Assembly: GCA_008360955.1 (NCBI GenBank)
Contig: LUCM01009904.1
Location: 43,069 to 107,068, forward strand
Reading direction: 5' to 3'
DNA from: Fasciolopsis buskii
Lineage: Eukaryota; Platyhelminthes; Trematoda; Plagiorchiida; Fasciolidae
DNA: 64,000 nucleotides
Shown: piece after piece, positions 13,201 through 28,200 of the stretch
Position numbering within the stretch: position 1 is the stretch's first letter
How the letters are laid out: each line of letters starts with the position of its first letter
Notes under the pieces: model-generated
Told to the model about the DNA's origin: nothing
Database searches by the model: none
What the model saw: only the letters and a program-made list of their open reading frames with translations
Position numbers and translations under genes: made by a program

Positions 13201-16200
13201 TAGGTACATCAACTAGAGCCCGATAGTGTTATGGTATATACAGCAGAATGCCTTAGCTAACTTGGATCTTCAAAAACAACAACTGTATGGTTTTCGGTGT
13301 GTCGAAATGATTCACTTTCAAAGAATGCCAGACCAATTTAGAGGTAGTCTGCAAAATAAGCAGGTTAGTTTTGGAAATTTGAGTGACGGTATCGATTTCC
13401 ATCACTTTTCTAACTCATAAAACATCAGCCATTACTGGTAAAAATGATTCCGGGATAAAATCCGTTTTTCTGCATAATTTCTCCTTTAAAGAGATTTTCA
13501 GTTGCTGGTGCAGCAAATTCAACGCGGTCCCCATTAGAACCACGTAGAGCTACCCCAAAGGCAGCAGGTCGTTTGGAGCTGCAGTTTAGTGTGTAATGTT
13601 GAAAGCGCTTAAACTGGACACGCTTGAATGCAGTTTTCTATTCCATTCCTTATTTAATCTCCTTCACTTCACACTTAATTATTATTCTGCTGGATGTGTC
13701 GTTGAGATGACTACTTTGGTTATTAATGAGAATATTAATATGCATTGTACAAAAACCCAATAGAAGTTGTTCTCAATTCTTTCTAATGTTATGTAACTGA
13801 TCATCTCCTTTACCTACCACAGAAGGTAGTCAAATTGCATAAATATTTGTGCAATGACCTAAAAGTTTTGTTGGCATTGGGTTGCCCGAGCCGCAGCCTC
13901 CCGAGTGTTTGGTCGGGTTGCTTGGGAAGTATGGTCTGTCCCTAGTTTTATACTGATATTCGCACACGTCGGTCATCACCGCTGATCCTAATAGAAAGCA
14001 TACTGTCGAAGAATACAAAATTCGTCACCCATCATTCCCACGGCCACCTGTTTGTGTTCCTAGTTTGCAGTTCATCTCGCGTTGTGCTACTGATCAGTGA
14101 AGATGCCAGCTGTCCCCTCCACATACTTATCGGCATTTCGGTAAAATGGTTGTAAAGGAATTGACCATTATTAACAATGGAACTAACAAGAGAGTTGTCA
14201 GTCACCTGTGGGTAAATTTCAAGAATCCTACGAGAATGCAGTTTCTCAGTCATGGCCTACTTGATCCAACTTAATCGTTCAAATCGTTATTAGGTTACGG
14301 GGATTAGTCCAAGAAAGTGACCGCTTCGTAACTCCTATTAGTAGAACTTAATTCGGGCCATCACACAGTCGAAATGTGACGGTCGCAGGCCACAGTAAAT
14401 TCGAAGAAAATGAAGATTATTGTCATGTTGGGTCCGTAGTTAGGTTCTTTGGAAAGAAACTTCTACCTCAGAGATACCCGACTATACAAACTGCGTGAAT
14501 CTCAAATTACTATGCTGACAATGCGCTAATTGATGCAGGTGAATAGGATAGATTCATCTTTCTTCATGCCACAAAGCTCCGAAACTTCAACAGTTGGCTC
14601 CCAAACTTGGAAACTACTACAGTAATCTGATAGTCGAATTAAAAGTTTGTTTCCAATCAGTCTTTGCATAGCTATCAGCTGGTAATACTAATAAGTTCTT
14701 GACAGCTTCATGAAGCAGGGAGCAAGTAAATTACTCGGAAAAATTATCATTCAGGATGGACAAAAGTATGAACCGATTAAAGACTGTTTTAAGTCAAATA
14801 ATGCAGGCGTAAGCTATTAAGGGCAAGGTCAAATGGTAAGGTAAAGCATTTCAATCAAAGCAGTTCTCTTACGGCAACTGGCTTATACAGAAAAATGCAA
14901 TAGAAGACAGGTGTGTCAGTAAATGACAGACATTATTTCTACCGGGAGGAACGGTAAATGGAGTGAACACTGGAATGCAATCTGGAATTCTCTCATTGTA
15001 TATATCAAATCACAGCTTCACGGACAGGAATGGTCATTTCGGTCAATCGTTTATCACATTTTCCAGAATCGTCGGATTGAACCATGCAAAACAGGCTGCT
15101 AAGACGTCTTCAAAGACAGCGTTCATGTTCCGATCAACACCGATGTCTGCTTGCAATATGTATTCGACATCGGGTCCTCAAACAAGCTAATGGTGCTTCC
15201 GAGTTACTTGAAAGGAAGAGGTTCCAGCGAAATGCCATTTATGCACCCTTTTGGCATACAGTTCACGCCCATTTGGAATGAGTTCTGATGGGTAATTTTT
15301 AACCAGGTTCATTGAATAAGTTACAAGTGGATGTTTTCCTCCAATGTCACCTAAGACCTCTTCTGTCCTCTGATTCAATGATTTTAATTTTTTGTATCTT
15401 TTGACTGAATCCGACGGCCAAAGACAAAAATGGATCAAGCGACAAATTTGGACTCGAATTAAGCCCAGCTTCATCAAAACATTGTTGTCAAAATCCTTGC
15501 TATAACCTAAATGAGCGCTTTCAGGCTAATTCCGGGTGTTTTGCTCTCAAGTTCATTCGGTGGGATAATTTGATCTGGGAATTTATTTATCTTCATAAGA
15601 ATTTCGCGTGGCTTTCCAGCCAAAATCAATATTGTTGATCGCACGAATCAAACAGTGCATATTTATCTGTAGAAATCTGGCTTATCTCATCTTATATTTG
15701 CTATTTTTTGCTAAGTATGACTGAAGTGCATGCTGCAGAGATTAGGGCAGTGCATTTCTGTGATTTCTTGAACCAAAAGAGAAGACCAAATTACTTCTTA
15801 TACCTCTGGTGATTTTCTTTTTTGGTAAGAAATTTATCGTTTTGTTATTCAGAAAGCAGATGCAACAAATGAAGGAGGCTCCCAGAAACCGTGTTTAAAT
15901 GTTGAAAATATTGCTTGTCCATGCCACTCGGTGTTAAACTTGAGTGCAGATCCCACCTGAGCCACGATATGGTTGCATATAAACAACAGTGCACAACGGG
16001 TTTTCTGAAAGTTCAGAGTCAAAATAGCCCGAGGAGTGAACTATCAATGCGTTTCAACAAACAAACGTCTAGTTCCATGAAACATCATTGAACAAAAATA
16101 ATTGTTTTTTTATTAAACTTACGGCAACTGTTTGTAACGGTAACAGTTAGACACACAGTTTGTTGTCCATGTTACTTGTATCGTTATTTAGCTTTACGAT

Positions 16201-19200
16201 CGATTGTACTTTCACCAGAGATGCGTTGATTTACTCCTTTCTTCCAATCACATCGAACAGCCGCATATCCGCCACCTATACAATCGTGTTCACCTGTGTG
16301 TAAGTGATAAATCAATCAACAAATGTCCCGTTTTTTAAGATTTCTTGAGCGTATCACCATAGTCGAAACGGCATGCCCAATATCGGCTAAGGTACACTGC
16401 GCGAGTAAGAGGGATGGACCGGCAACCGCGACCATAGGGCCAAATAAGATCCCCATAGGTCAGATGGGGCAGTAGGCTGTCACCGAAGTGACCGACCGAT
16501 CTTGGATAAGAATCTTCGACGCTTTTGGGATGACGGGTTTAACCGACCGAACTTCGACAGTCCTTGTTCACCAAGACTGAATCTCCAATAGAAGCAGCGA
16601 ATTTCGGGATGTTCAATCAATTGTTTAAATTCAATATTAGAAACCAACGGAGGCCAAGAATTATCGGGTTTGACAGCGTGGAAATAATTTCCTGTCGGCA
16701 AAAACGTGAGAAATGAGACGTGAATGATCGGTGATCCTTTTTTGATGTTTTTGTCAATACCTGGATATATGGTCAATAATAAAGAGAAAGAAATTTCAGG
16801 GTGAGAACAAGCAAAAGATTACGAATGCATAGACGGTGGATTATGTAACGGTAAAACTCAAATCATTCAGTGATTATCAGATCGCGGTGGTCACTAGAGG
16901 CCACTGATCCAGAATTATCACTCTCCAATACATGCGGCTAGATTTGATAGTAGCAGTAAATTTTGTCTAAGGAATAAGCGAAGAGCTGTCACAGGCAGTG
17001 TAAGTCATTTGGAAGTGCACAATAGTTGTCATTTACAATCAGTATGATTATAGTAGGAAAATAATTCGTGAGAGCGCTTTCCATCGGCTCTAGCTCAGAC
17101 AGTCAACTTAATAACACCCGAATGGAAAATCAGAAATTGTCTGCAGCATGCGATGCTAATTTCCTCATTTCTAGGCTCGAGGAACTAAAGAATACTAGGA
17201 GAACAACGTGAGTATTGGGAGGTTACAAGGCATTTATTCATCATCCGCTAAGGTCATCGGTAAGAAATCATTGAAGTAATGTGTGGCTGTTTCATTCTTG
17301 AAGACAATAGTTAACAATTCAAGTAAATCACTCAAACTTTTACGGCAAAGCCGGAATGAACAAACGACTTGGGGTTAAGTGTCATGCCCAATGGGCTAGC
17401 TGAGTAGGTTTCCTTTAAATAGTCATAATTTATCGAGTGATATCTCTCGCCGCAATGATTTGGATAATGAATATTTAATCTAAACAGGAATTAAAATTGA
17501 TCCCAAATGAGTAGAAACTTTTTTGATCTATTTTTGGGAATCTAAATAACATTTCATTTTGTTTATGTAATATGTTTATATCCTTTCGCCAGATTCGTAC
17601 ATTCCTGTTGGTAAGTGATGGCAATAATGCGACTACATTTATTCTGCAATGATTGGATCGAGTTAAGGCAAACTGCTTTGTTTATACAACGGAAAGCTAA
17701 CGCATGGGTGATCACATTCTGGATTTCGGAGAGAAAGTTACGGATTATGGATCCGGAAAGCTTTAGTAGATCAAATCTTCGAATGAACCCGAGCGACATT
17801 ACTACGTTTATTTGCTTCGTTGACTGGAGGCAGCGCGCTGCTTCAAACTACGTACACGTAAGAAGCGTTATCCCCAAACGTTTTCATACAGGTGGCACCA
17901 GTTATTGATGCTTCGAGTGAATAGTCTAGTAGACGAGGACCACTTTAAAATCAAATATTCAGAAAGCAACAACAATAAAAAACGAGTTATTCTGATTAAC
18001 AATAAACAAAACGTTTCAACAAATGAAAACTGACTCTAAGCTTCCCCGGGGTTTTGGTTGCATTTGCGGCAAGAGTAAGTCAAGCGGGATAGCGCTGACG
18101 TGTTTGCATTTGAGACGCTGGACTGTGCGGAGCCTTATCGTTGTCAACATTGATGTGGCAACGGATAACATCTTCGAACTATCACCCTTTTCTGGAGCTA
18201 CAAAAGTGTTGGAAGTTTATGCAACATACAACGGAGCGGTGATTGCTTGGAAGCTGTTTAGCGGAAGTAATGCCCGTGTTCATTACGGTTAGGGTTGATG
18301 GTTACTATGTACCAAAACGTCAGAGGAAATTCAGTCGCAGTGTTAACAATGGGAGAAAAATACAACCATTTATCCAATTGCTATTCAAAGGAGAGAACGT
18401 TGTTGCAAAATTATTCAACTTGTAGCTTGGAAAGTTGCGGATGCATGCCCTAGTCTATACATTTAAATCAGTGAATTCAGTTAATTCAAATCCGGTCTGT
18501 TACCGGTTTGTATATGACTTCTCTTCCCTAAAACCCACTTCCGAACTTAAGTCTCCATATCCGAACAAACACGCGGCCACGGTTCCGGTTTGTGTGTCAT
18601 CAATGAAATAAGCTCTTTAGAGAAAATGGCTACGCGGAGCGAGAAGTTTCGGTTAGGATTGTCCAACCGCTAACCTTGCACCAAGGTACTCAAGTTTTGG
18701 TTGCTGCCTGCTCAAACGGAAAAAAGAACGAGAAATGATGAAGATCGACGCTGCTTTGCAGACTGAGGTGCTGCAAAGAATAAGAAAAGTTTCGAATGTA
18801 AGAAGATCACTGATTCCGGCACCAAGTCGCATTATCAATTGTCTCCAACGCTTAAAGGGATCTCGTGGGCCCATGTCATCAGCAGACTCCCTTGAACGAT
18901 TTTCTAATGATTGCCTGTCTCGCAAAACACTGCACCAAGAGGCAACCGTTTTTAGAGATGTGCAAAACATGCCCGAACCCGTTTAACTTGCTCTGATTTA
19001 GTGCCTTTTCGAAGAATAAACCCTGGGACACAGTACCTTATGCTTAACTTTTGAATTTCTGACAATCCTCTTAACCTACGGGAGGACGAGCAGATCCAGA
19101 GTGCGTTTGGCGTGGAGTGGGATCATCCCATTTGCAAATCAAAATGTTCGTGTATTGTATTTACTGGTTGCCATCTTAAGACTACGAGTGTGCATACATG

Positions 19201-22200
19201 AATTGCCAGAAACGCTGATTTTCAAGTTCACTCACAACAGTTCATGAGTGTTTGAATAGTTGACAGTAGTTCTAGATCAGTGGTTTGTTAACTTTCCTTG
19301 GTTCACATCCTACGTTGTCAGGTACTTCTGTGAAAAATATTTTGGGGTTTGATTTGACGATGCATCCGACTGAGCACGTGTTCAAAAAATAGCTAGAAAC
19401 GTGATATGAAGACGCAGCGCCTGTAGTTCCTGCCAAGTAGTAGAAGAATGGAAGCATGACTGTGGAGAACAAGTTTATTTCCGGAAACTCATCCGCTGGT
19501 TAATGTCATCAGGTAATAGTGAGAGTAGGCAGAATGGCAGGACAGGTTAAACTCAGTCGTCGTTGTTTGTCACTTTTTTGACTGCGCACGAACATTTCGA
19601 AGATTAGCTTTTTGGAAATTGTGCAATTATGACTGGTCTAGTTGGTGGAAATTCTACCTTCCAAAGTAGAGATGTGGAAGAAATTAGTTGGTAGTTTTGA
19701 CCAACCAGTGCAGTCCACCTTCCTTATTTTTTATGCTACCGTTTATCTTTGGTCTTGTCAATGATTTTGTTTAGCCGCTTAATTATGATTTCTAAACTCC
19801 CTTACTTTTTATCGCTGTTTCTCTTGCATTTGCGGGCACTTCTGATACGATGACAGGAAGTGATAGAAGTGAACCTGTCTCGAAATGTCTTAAGGAAGCG
19901 TAACGGTTAATGCAATTGTTTATGGATATAAGGTAGATGGTTGCAGGTAGTACACGATGTTACGATTTTAAAAGCGGTCGGTTAATAATAGATAGTGATG
20001 ACTGAGGTGGATTCAGCAAGACTTAATAACCCACCATCACTTTCCTGGAGGGATTTCAAGAGGTCTCTCCAGACAGCATAGCTAACTGCCACTAAACTCT
20101 CTCATTTTCCGTTCTCATACGACCAGATTATCCAATCCACATAGGTCCAGTTTAGTTTGTTTAAAATAATTGACTTGATCATGGACATAGAACACTTGTT
20201 CCGGTCGTCTGTATGAGAACTATGCTTTTCTTAGTCTCACTTTACCATCAGCCACTTTAGTGTTGAGTTGAATTCCGCAAAATTTTGTGTCGGATTGGGT
20301 GCGGCTTTGGAATACAGAGCTGTGGGTCTCCATCTCTCCCTTATCTGCATTCGTTCATCTTTATAGCTTATATTTATTGCATTGTTAATCGCTTGTCCAC
20401 AATACCTATTTGTCACCGCACAACTTGTTCATCTTGATATTCCATGCCGAGTAATCACTTCTTTCAGTTCGAAAGGCACTGCTGACTTAAATAGTTAAAC
20501 TACACGGCTCTATAATAATGCCTCTGTATATTGAAAGTGATGCATTTTGTTCAAAAATACATTTACCAAATGCAGTGTTGTCCGTGTGTATCGGTAATAG
20601 GCCGGCATTTTGGTTACCACGAGCAACATTTTTTCAGACACTTTGATAAAACGCATGATTGAAATTTATTTGTTTGGTGGCTCGTCTACCTCTTCGTATT
20701 GTTGCAAATGCCCCTTAGTTTGATTTAATTTAGTACCCCTTTTTTGCTTGCTTTAGAGTGATTCTGAATTGTATGATCCTGAACTGCGTTTTTCTACTGA
20801 AAGTTTAGCGTTAACTGTTTTTGCAAGTTCATGCAATTTGCACCACTGGTTTTGAAAAACCAAACTTGAATGCATTCAGGATTTTGGGATTAACGAATGC
20901 GTAACCTGGCCAACATGATCATATCCACTACAATTCTTACTAGACAAGCGTTTGCTTAATAAAGATGATTACATATATGTAAGTCAGAATGGGAACTAAG
21001 TTTGTTCACTTGAGCCGTGTTCTTAGCTTCACAGTAGCATTTCCAATAAAGTATAAAGGGCGAACAGTAATTAGCATTTTTCTGAATAGTTGTGCACTGG
21101 GAAAATCACGACTATAATATGCAATAAACTGCGAAACCCCGATCATATACGATCTCTTTTCAATTTTAATACTCAGCTTCTCAGGGTAAGTAACGCACTA
21201 ACTAATTTCGGAATGGACGTAAAGGGAAAATGCATGTATTTCATTGAACTATTTCCACTATGTCAAGTATAGAACTTGACTGCAGGTGCATTTTTATTCG
21301 AAAAACTGTGAGTGCATACAGGTCTGCTACTTACATTGTACATGTTATTCTGCAGGTTGTTGTATGCAATGTGAGTCACTTGGAGTCTTCACAATCGCTT
21401 ATTTGTTTGACCATGGGCAACCGTGTACTTCTATCGACTCCGTCTGCTTGGTCATGAGTGACATTTTAGTTTCAGCGGTAGATATTGACCGTTCTGTTGT
21501 TAAGTATGACCCCAAATAGTTTGCTATCGTCTTTATTTACTTCAATCTTGATAGGTTTACGGAGCCAGTAACTCAAATCGTCGAGTGAAGTCAAAACCGT
21601 CCTCGGAAGATCCTCTGGCCCAGTGTTATTACCCAGTTTGCAACGTATGACCTCGAGTTTTCCGTCTCTCTACGCTCATCACTGTCTATTCATTTTCACG
21701 GATTTCAGCTCATTTGATTGGCTATCAATGTGTACACCTGTATGCGCTTTCAGTAGAACACTAGACTAATCGCAAAACCAAACCTGAATCTTTTAACTGT
21801 TTGCATCGCTGTCCTCAGTCATACCAACAAACATTACCGTATGCTCTCTGAAGTTGTACTGCAACCACTAGTTCCGTTTGATAGGTGATCGAGAGCAAGC
21901 AAAAGTGATGGCTGCTCACGCTGCTCCTATTGTTCATTCGGGACCGTGGACCTTTCTAATTCCGCTATTTATTTTGCATCGACTTCCACTTAAAACTTAT
22001 AAGCTTTTAAGATTCAATTCGTGCGGACAGCCTCTTTGGTAGCTGAAGCCTCAGACTTGCCCCTTAGCCATGCAGACGATTAGCGCACAATGATATCCTG
22101 GCACGTCAGCACAAAAACGAAACACTCATGGTTTTTTTGGGCATTTGAATAATCGAGAACACCGTTTTCAGCCATGTTTAATGTGCACGCTTGAGATATA

Positions 22201-25200
22201 GTCAACCAAAGATTTTTGTAGAAAAACATTGGCCAAAACGCAGCATTCAAACATCGGAAATACCGTTGATTAACACTGCTTTGTTCTTTACGAGGACATC
22301 TCTATCTCCTCAGCCGTCTTATTCGAATAGTTGGTCAACTTGTGGACATCGAATTGCAAACGTCGCTGTAAACGTTGTTGCTTCCAGTTCTTCTCGGGTG
22401 CACAGATTGCCTAGTAAGAAGACGGTGTACAATGTCCTTAGTCAGTGCAAATAAAAGACAATTCTAGTTGTCGGGCTTTCACTTTTGGCATGTTAAAAAT
22501 CATTTACTGGTGAAGGGTACCTTTGTGAACAATTTTCATATCTGTAGTGTTACCTGTCAACGCTTGATGGCATACGAAAGCCTAAAATATCTGCTTTACA
22601 CTATTTATAGCTGAAGAGGGGGAAAGTACTTCATGTGCTTATGAAAAATTCCCGAATGTGGAAAATATCGTTACAAAAAAGAAACAGAATTTACGCTCTG
22701 CTCTTGCCTTTTGTATTCAAATTTGAGCAGCTTTGAAAAGGACAAACAACACTTTCGGTTGTGCTTTTGAACGTTTTTGTGATTATTGATCTTTATGTTT
22801 TAGCCAATGGACGTAAGTTTATCATTTTTTTTAAATTTGACTGTTCTTTAAACAGGAACATCATAGATCATAACTAATAACAACATGTGAGGTAGTTCGC
22901 GATCTGCCCATACCAAAGACGTGATATATTGCTTATGTCAATCGGCAAACATTTGAATTTATATGGAAAAGAAACCATTTCCTTTGGGATGATTTACAAA
23001 GGATCTTGTCCAATCTTCCGGTAGGCTTGTTGCACCCGTGTTTCACTAGGCTGCTCAAAATTCCTATTTAAGAAAATGAATTTTGGTAACACTGAATGGC
23101 TCAAAGGAGACTGACAGATGCAATAACCCGGGTTTAAAGCAAGCACGGTGAAACATGCATTTCCGAAAAATGAAAAAAATAAGCATTGAAGTGTTGCATA
23201 ACCATTATTGTGCATATACTTTTCTCGAAGACCGCCTCAGGTGAAAAATAAATTCTAACTGTTTCAAGAATCAGGTTGAGAATTGTGAGCCCAGCGGTAC
23301 TACAATACGGGTCTAGAAGCCAACCATTATTTGCAACGGTCAATACTGCGTTTCCCCTGGGAAAACTCAACAAAGACTTAGGATTTTAAGTGGACATCAC
23401 AAATGATCTACATATCAACATGCTTCGCAAGCAATTGATAATTTCCAATTTTCGGCCACTTTATTGGAGATTAGATTAAAAAAAGTCGTAATATAATCCG
23501 TTTCATCCATAGCTCCATTGGTGAGAGATATGTACCATAGAGAACAAATAACGTAATAACGAATCAAAATAAAATTGCTTAATTCAGTCGAAAGCTACAG
23601 CATTTGGCTAATCCGTTGAGGTGCAGTGTTTTCGAATTTTTATCAACAAACGCGCCTCAAATGATAGTCCATTCCATCGAAAATTTTCCGTAGTAAGTAG
23701 TCGCTGAATAAACATAAACAAAACACTTGTACACATTTCTCACCTTCAGCTTGTTTGAATGGGCCAGGTAAGTTTTACCGTAATAATAATTATGTCACTG
23801 ATATTTTGATGATGTCATTTCTGCGAAGTCAAAGAACCGACTACTGGATTCATTGTTTCATTGGCCGTGGACCACCGATTAGGCTTTTCCACAAGACAAT
23901 AAGCAGAATCCGTCGAGGCCTGGTTCTTACGATGCCGAAGTGAGTTCGAGTCTAGTTCCTTTGCGGCTTCATTCACCCAGGAGGAGGGATTTTCATCATG
24001 GTACACAGAAACAGTGACCGATTAGGAAGAATAAGACACGTTAGCGCAAGGTAGACAAACTGTAGGACGTCGTTCGGGTACAGAAAAATCTGAATCCACA
24101 TCTTGCAGAAGAGGTAGATGCCCGCTTCCTTGTGATCGTGTGCAGTCAACTCGTAGTACCCCATGCACGGCACGAACCGGCTCCAACGAAAAGGACAACC
24201 CTTATCAGTAATGTAAATATCAGGTACAAGTTGTGGAGTACTGGTTGAATTTGATCTAATTTGCAAATTTCCACGTGAACCTGTCTAATTGGTAAAATGT
24301 GATTCTTGAATTGAACTCATCAGCTTCCTGATTCGAAGAGTTTTGAAGTATCGCCACTTTTGAATACTAGAATGGAACAACTTATGAGTATTACTTCAGT
24401 GGTCTTTTTAAAAGACAGCACATAAAGTGATATTTTTAAATCTAGATCGAGAAATGCACGACCAAGTTTCGAAAACGTTGCCGAAACAGCGAGCTTCTTT
24501 GAAAAGCAGCGATCACTTCGTTTAAGAACCTTTCAACTAACAAAGCTGTCGGCTGAGAGCTGTTGCAGGTCCCGATGTTTGACTTCAAAGTTATGGCTAT
24601 ACTTACCTGACAACAATCACATATCATGAAGGTCAGTCTCGGAAATGTCGCTATCCGGATTTTGGCTACACCGCAGACCGTGTACTCCGTTCACATAAAC
24701 AGTTGGTAATGCAAGAGCTACTCGTTTGGAAAAAAAATCGAATATTGAGGAGAAGCGGACAGAAATGTTGATTTCGATCAAAAATCGTCCCGATAAACAT
24801 TACTAACCGGTAAAGAATTGCCGGTCCATTATCATCCAAACAAATATTTGCCTAGTCCTGCCAGGCATCACGTGATGCGTTGCTATTGAATCTGATGCCA
24901 CAAAAATATATTGCATCTGAAGTAATGAAAATTTCAGATGTGACGTAGCACGGCAAAGCAAACTTCAAAGCCACCATGAAGGATTAGAGGTGTAAGGCAT
25001 AGAATGATGCTTGCCGTTGCATCACGAAAGTGCTAATAACGTAAAACGAACTATGTCAGATCTTGTCAAAGACGTACTCTAAAGTGTTTCACAGATTTTA
25101 CAGTGATGATCCTTCAGTTATTACGTAAAAAATGACCAGGGACCTTTAGCGAGCGAAAGTAAAATGTCTTGCATTTCAAGATTAGGGGAGAAATTGGCAA

Positions 25201-28200
25201 TGAAGTTCATTAGTCAATGGAGTCAGATTCGGAACTGACGGGAACGGTATCTGCACACTTGATTATGAAACTATTTTAGATGATATATTTACGGCAGCCA
25301 AACGGAGAAAACATTTTGGCGGGAAGTCTTTTCCTAAGGTATTTCGGGATCAATTATTTGGAAGATACAACAAGAGCTCGATGTTCAAAAGTGAATTTCT
25401 TGGATCCATTTGATTAGCCAGCAAACCGACGGAAACCTCTCATATCAGAAAGGTAGTATATCACTAAGCTCGCTCATTCGGGCAAACTGGCAGCTAACAG
25501 GAAATGTTCAACATCGAAATAGGGTTTTAATAAGCTTCAACTGGAAGGATGTCATGTGCTTCACCGCGAGACAACACAAATAAAGAAACAGTGTGCTTCA
25601 TTTATAGTCTAATTGAACACTTCTTTCGAAGACGTTATCCTTTTGGAATTAACGCGTGCTGAAATACCTAAATCCCTGCACTGCCGTTTGTGAACCTTAA
25701 AAATAAGTCGTTCATTGTTAAAGTATTGATTAACATTTTATCATCCTTGTACATCTTCTAATTTTGTTCTACCAACTTGATAACTTATGTTGAGCAAAAT
25801 AAACAATGTTGTGTCTTTCAATACTTCAGAGTTTGCACTGAGTAAGTTTTAATAAACTAGAGCAAGATAGTGCCGGGAATTTGTTTGTCGCCGAAATGAT
25901 TGTCATGTTGGCGGAGCGGAAAAGCATTAGTGTGTGTAGGACATTCAGCTGAACAGAAGAAAATATATCGTTCCAAATTTCTGTTTTTATCAATGTTTGC
26001 TTCATTACACTTTTTGATAAATCATGGCTCATTAAATTGATTTAGTCTGGTTTTAATATGAAATATATTGCCTCCCCCTTTATCGGACTTACCGTTGGCT
26101 GCGGAATTGAGCAATTTTAGTTCAGGGCTGACGTTGAGCAAAAATGAAAGAATTTCTAGGCATAAGAGGAACAGCATGCGTGTCTAATGAGATTTCACTC
26201 AATACGTAAGCTGAATGTATTGGTCTTCTTCAGTCGCACAACAAAGAATAAATCGATGTTTTCCTTCCTTTTAAACACGATTTCAAATAGACACCAGCGA
26301 GGCGCTGTCTTCCGGTTAGTTTGAATTTCTTTTCCAGTCATAAAAAACGATGTTTTTTGCCATTGTACACCTCAGGCTGATGTTTAATGAGTACTGAAAT
26401 TTGCCGTGTAAATATATTTCATTTGTTTTCCAACCTTGAAAAAGCAAAGGTTGTGAGCACGATTATGGTCTTATTCTTTTGCATGCCTGCGCGAATGAAT
26501 TCCACTTGGGTGTCTGTGGATAACCAAACACCGATAACGCATTTTTGTGCTTTATTCTGTCCACACAGCTACGACAAACTTTACCGGTTAGTTCCAGATG
26601 CAAACAGTTTGTTGTTTTCTTCGAATTTTACCTAAAAATTTAATTATCGCAGAGGGAAGACCGTAAAATGAGTTCTTTGAATCACTAAATACCCAAATGA
26701 CCACATCATTCAACAGCAGACCTTCTAAGCATTACCGGATTGAGTTAGTCTACTCATCCCCTAGCTGTCCGTAGTGCAAAACTAAGGAAAATATTCGTAA
26801 CGTTGAAACGTAAAAGTAGGCCTTCAGTGTTCAGGTCTATTAAAACCAACCACTTATTTTTTGGTTTTACGTAGAAGAAACACATAACTAGTTATATGGA
26901 AATGAAAAAATCTGCAATAAAATGTTAGCTGTCAGACAAACTTTTATTGATTCCGTATCCGGATCCCAAATGCTTCAGGTAAACATAATTACCATATTCC
27001 CTTGATCTCGTTTCGTACATCCACTCTTCCCCAGCATTAACAAGCCAGCAAATGAAAATAAGTGTACATAGCTCATCCTGGGATCAATGGTTGCGCAATA
27101 TATGTTAGCTTTTGTTGGTTACACTGTGTGTTATCTCGATACCTCTCTCGGTTTGCAACATAACCGACAATTGGGTTCAGAAAAACAGTTGATGAATTAA
27201 GCAAATGGATGACAAAGTAGCCCGGAAATTCAACATAACCGATTTTTATCAAATACTGACTCTGGATTTTAATCTATCCCGTTAAGTTCGTCTAAATGAT
27301 ACAACGGACTTCCCGAGTGAGTTAAAACGGACCCGATTTGTGGCTAAGAATTTGTTATCTTTACTCGGATGCAGCATAATGGTTACCATATTTTTCCATC
27401 GATACTGAGGTCCTCAGGCTTAAAAACATTTGGGTCGCATTTGACAATAGACTGATGGGCGATTCGTCGTATCGATTTTACGCTCTTCTAGATCCATCCT
27501 ACACGGAACAAAGCACTTTGACTTTTACTGTTAATTTCATCCACCTACCCGATCACTTAATTCTTCATAAGATTTTTTGAATTGTCAACTGCCGAACCAA
27601 TTGAACGGTCTTAAATTATCCTGGGTTGTCTTCAAGAGAAACTGGCAAGCAAGAATAGATGAGAAAATATTTTAGTCTTCACTTTCAACCGGCTATGAAC
27701 TCGTGTCGAATAAGATGAACGAAATGTCATTGTTTTACGTCGACCTATTAGGTCTGAGCTTCTCGCAACAGCCACAACAGGTCAAGCAAATGTCATCGAT
27801 AATAAGTTAGCGGATTGCAAATGCAGTCAGATCGATGTGGAATGCCGAATCAGAATGGAAAGTCAGCATCATCATAATCAACGACAAGTTATTTGTGGAA
27901 AATTCTAGCTGATGAGGGGGCGATTTGGTATCAGGGTAAAAGTGTTGAACAAAGTTTGACAGTGGCAAGCTGACTTGTAATGGACGTCCGTGGTTACAAA
28001 AGAAAAGATTTGAATATTTAGGTTGGTCATAGCACAGGTGTTTGATTTTTATAAGGTTCTATTCGCCGAGCTTGACGTTTGGATCGTCAGTGAAGGTGAA
28101 TCGTCAGTACATACGCTGTGTCATTTAGCATATTACCCCGGAATAGAAATTTATCGTGAAGCAGACGTCATCCTCTATCTGTTGAATGAAAAGCGCACCA

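Noticed and set aside
18762..18797. 36-nt AG-to-GTAAGA segment
   Set aside because: TGA in phase 1 at its first full codon and a short pyrimidine tract.
21286..21307. 22-nt segment just before exon 11 with donor GTGAGTG
   Set aside because: It breaks the frame, and the tract just upstream of its acceptor is purine-rich.
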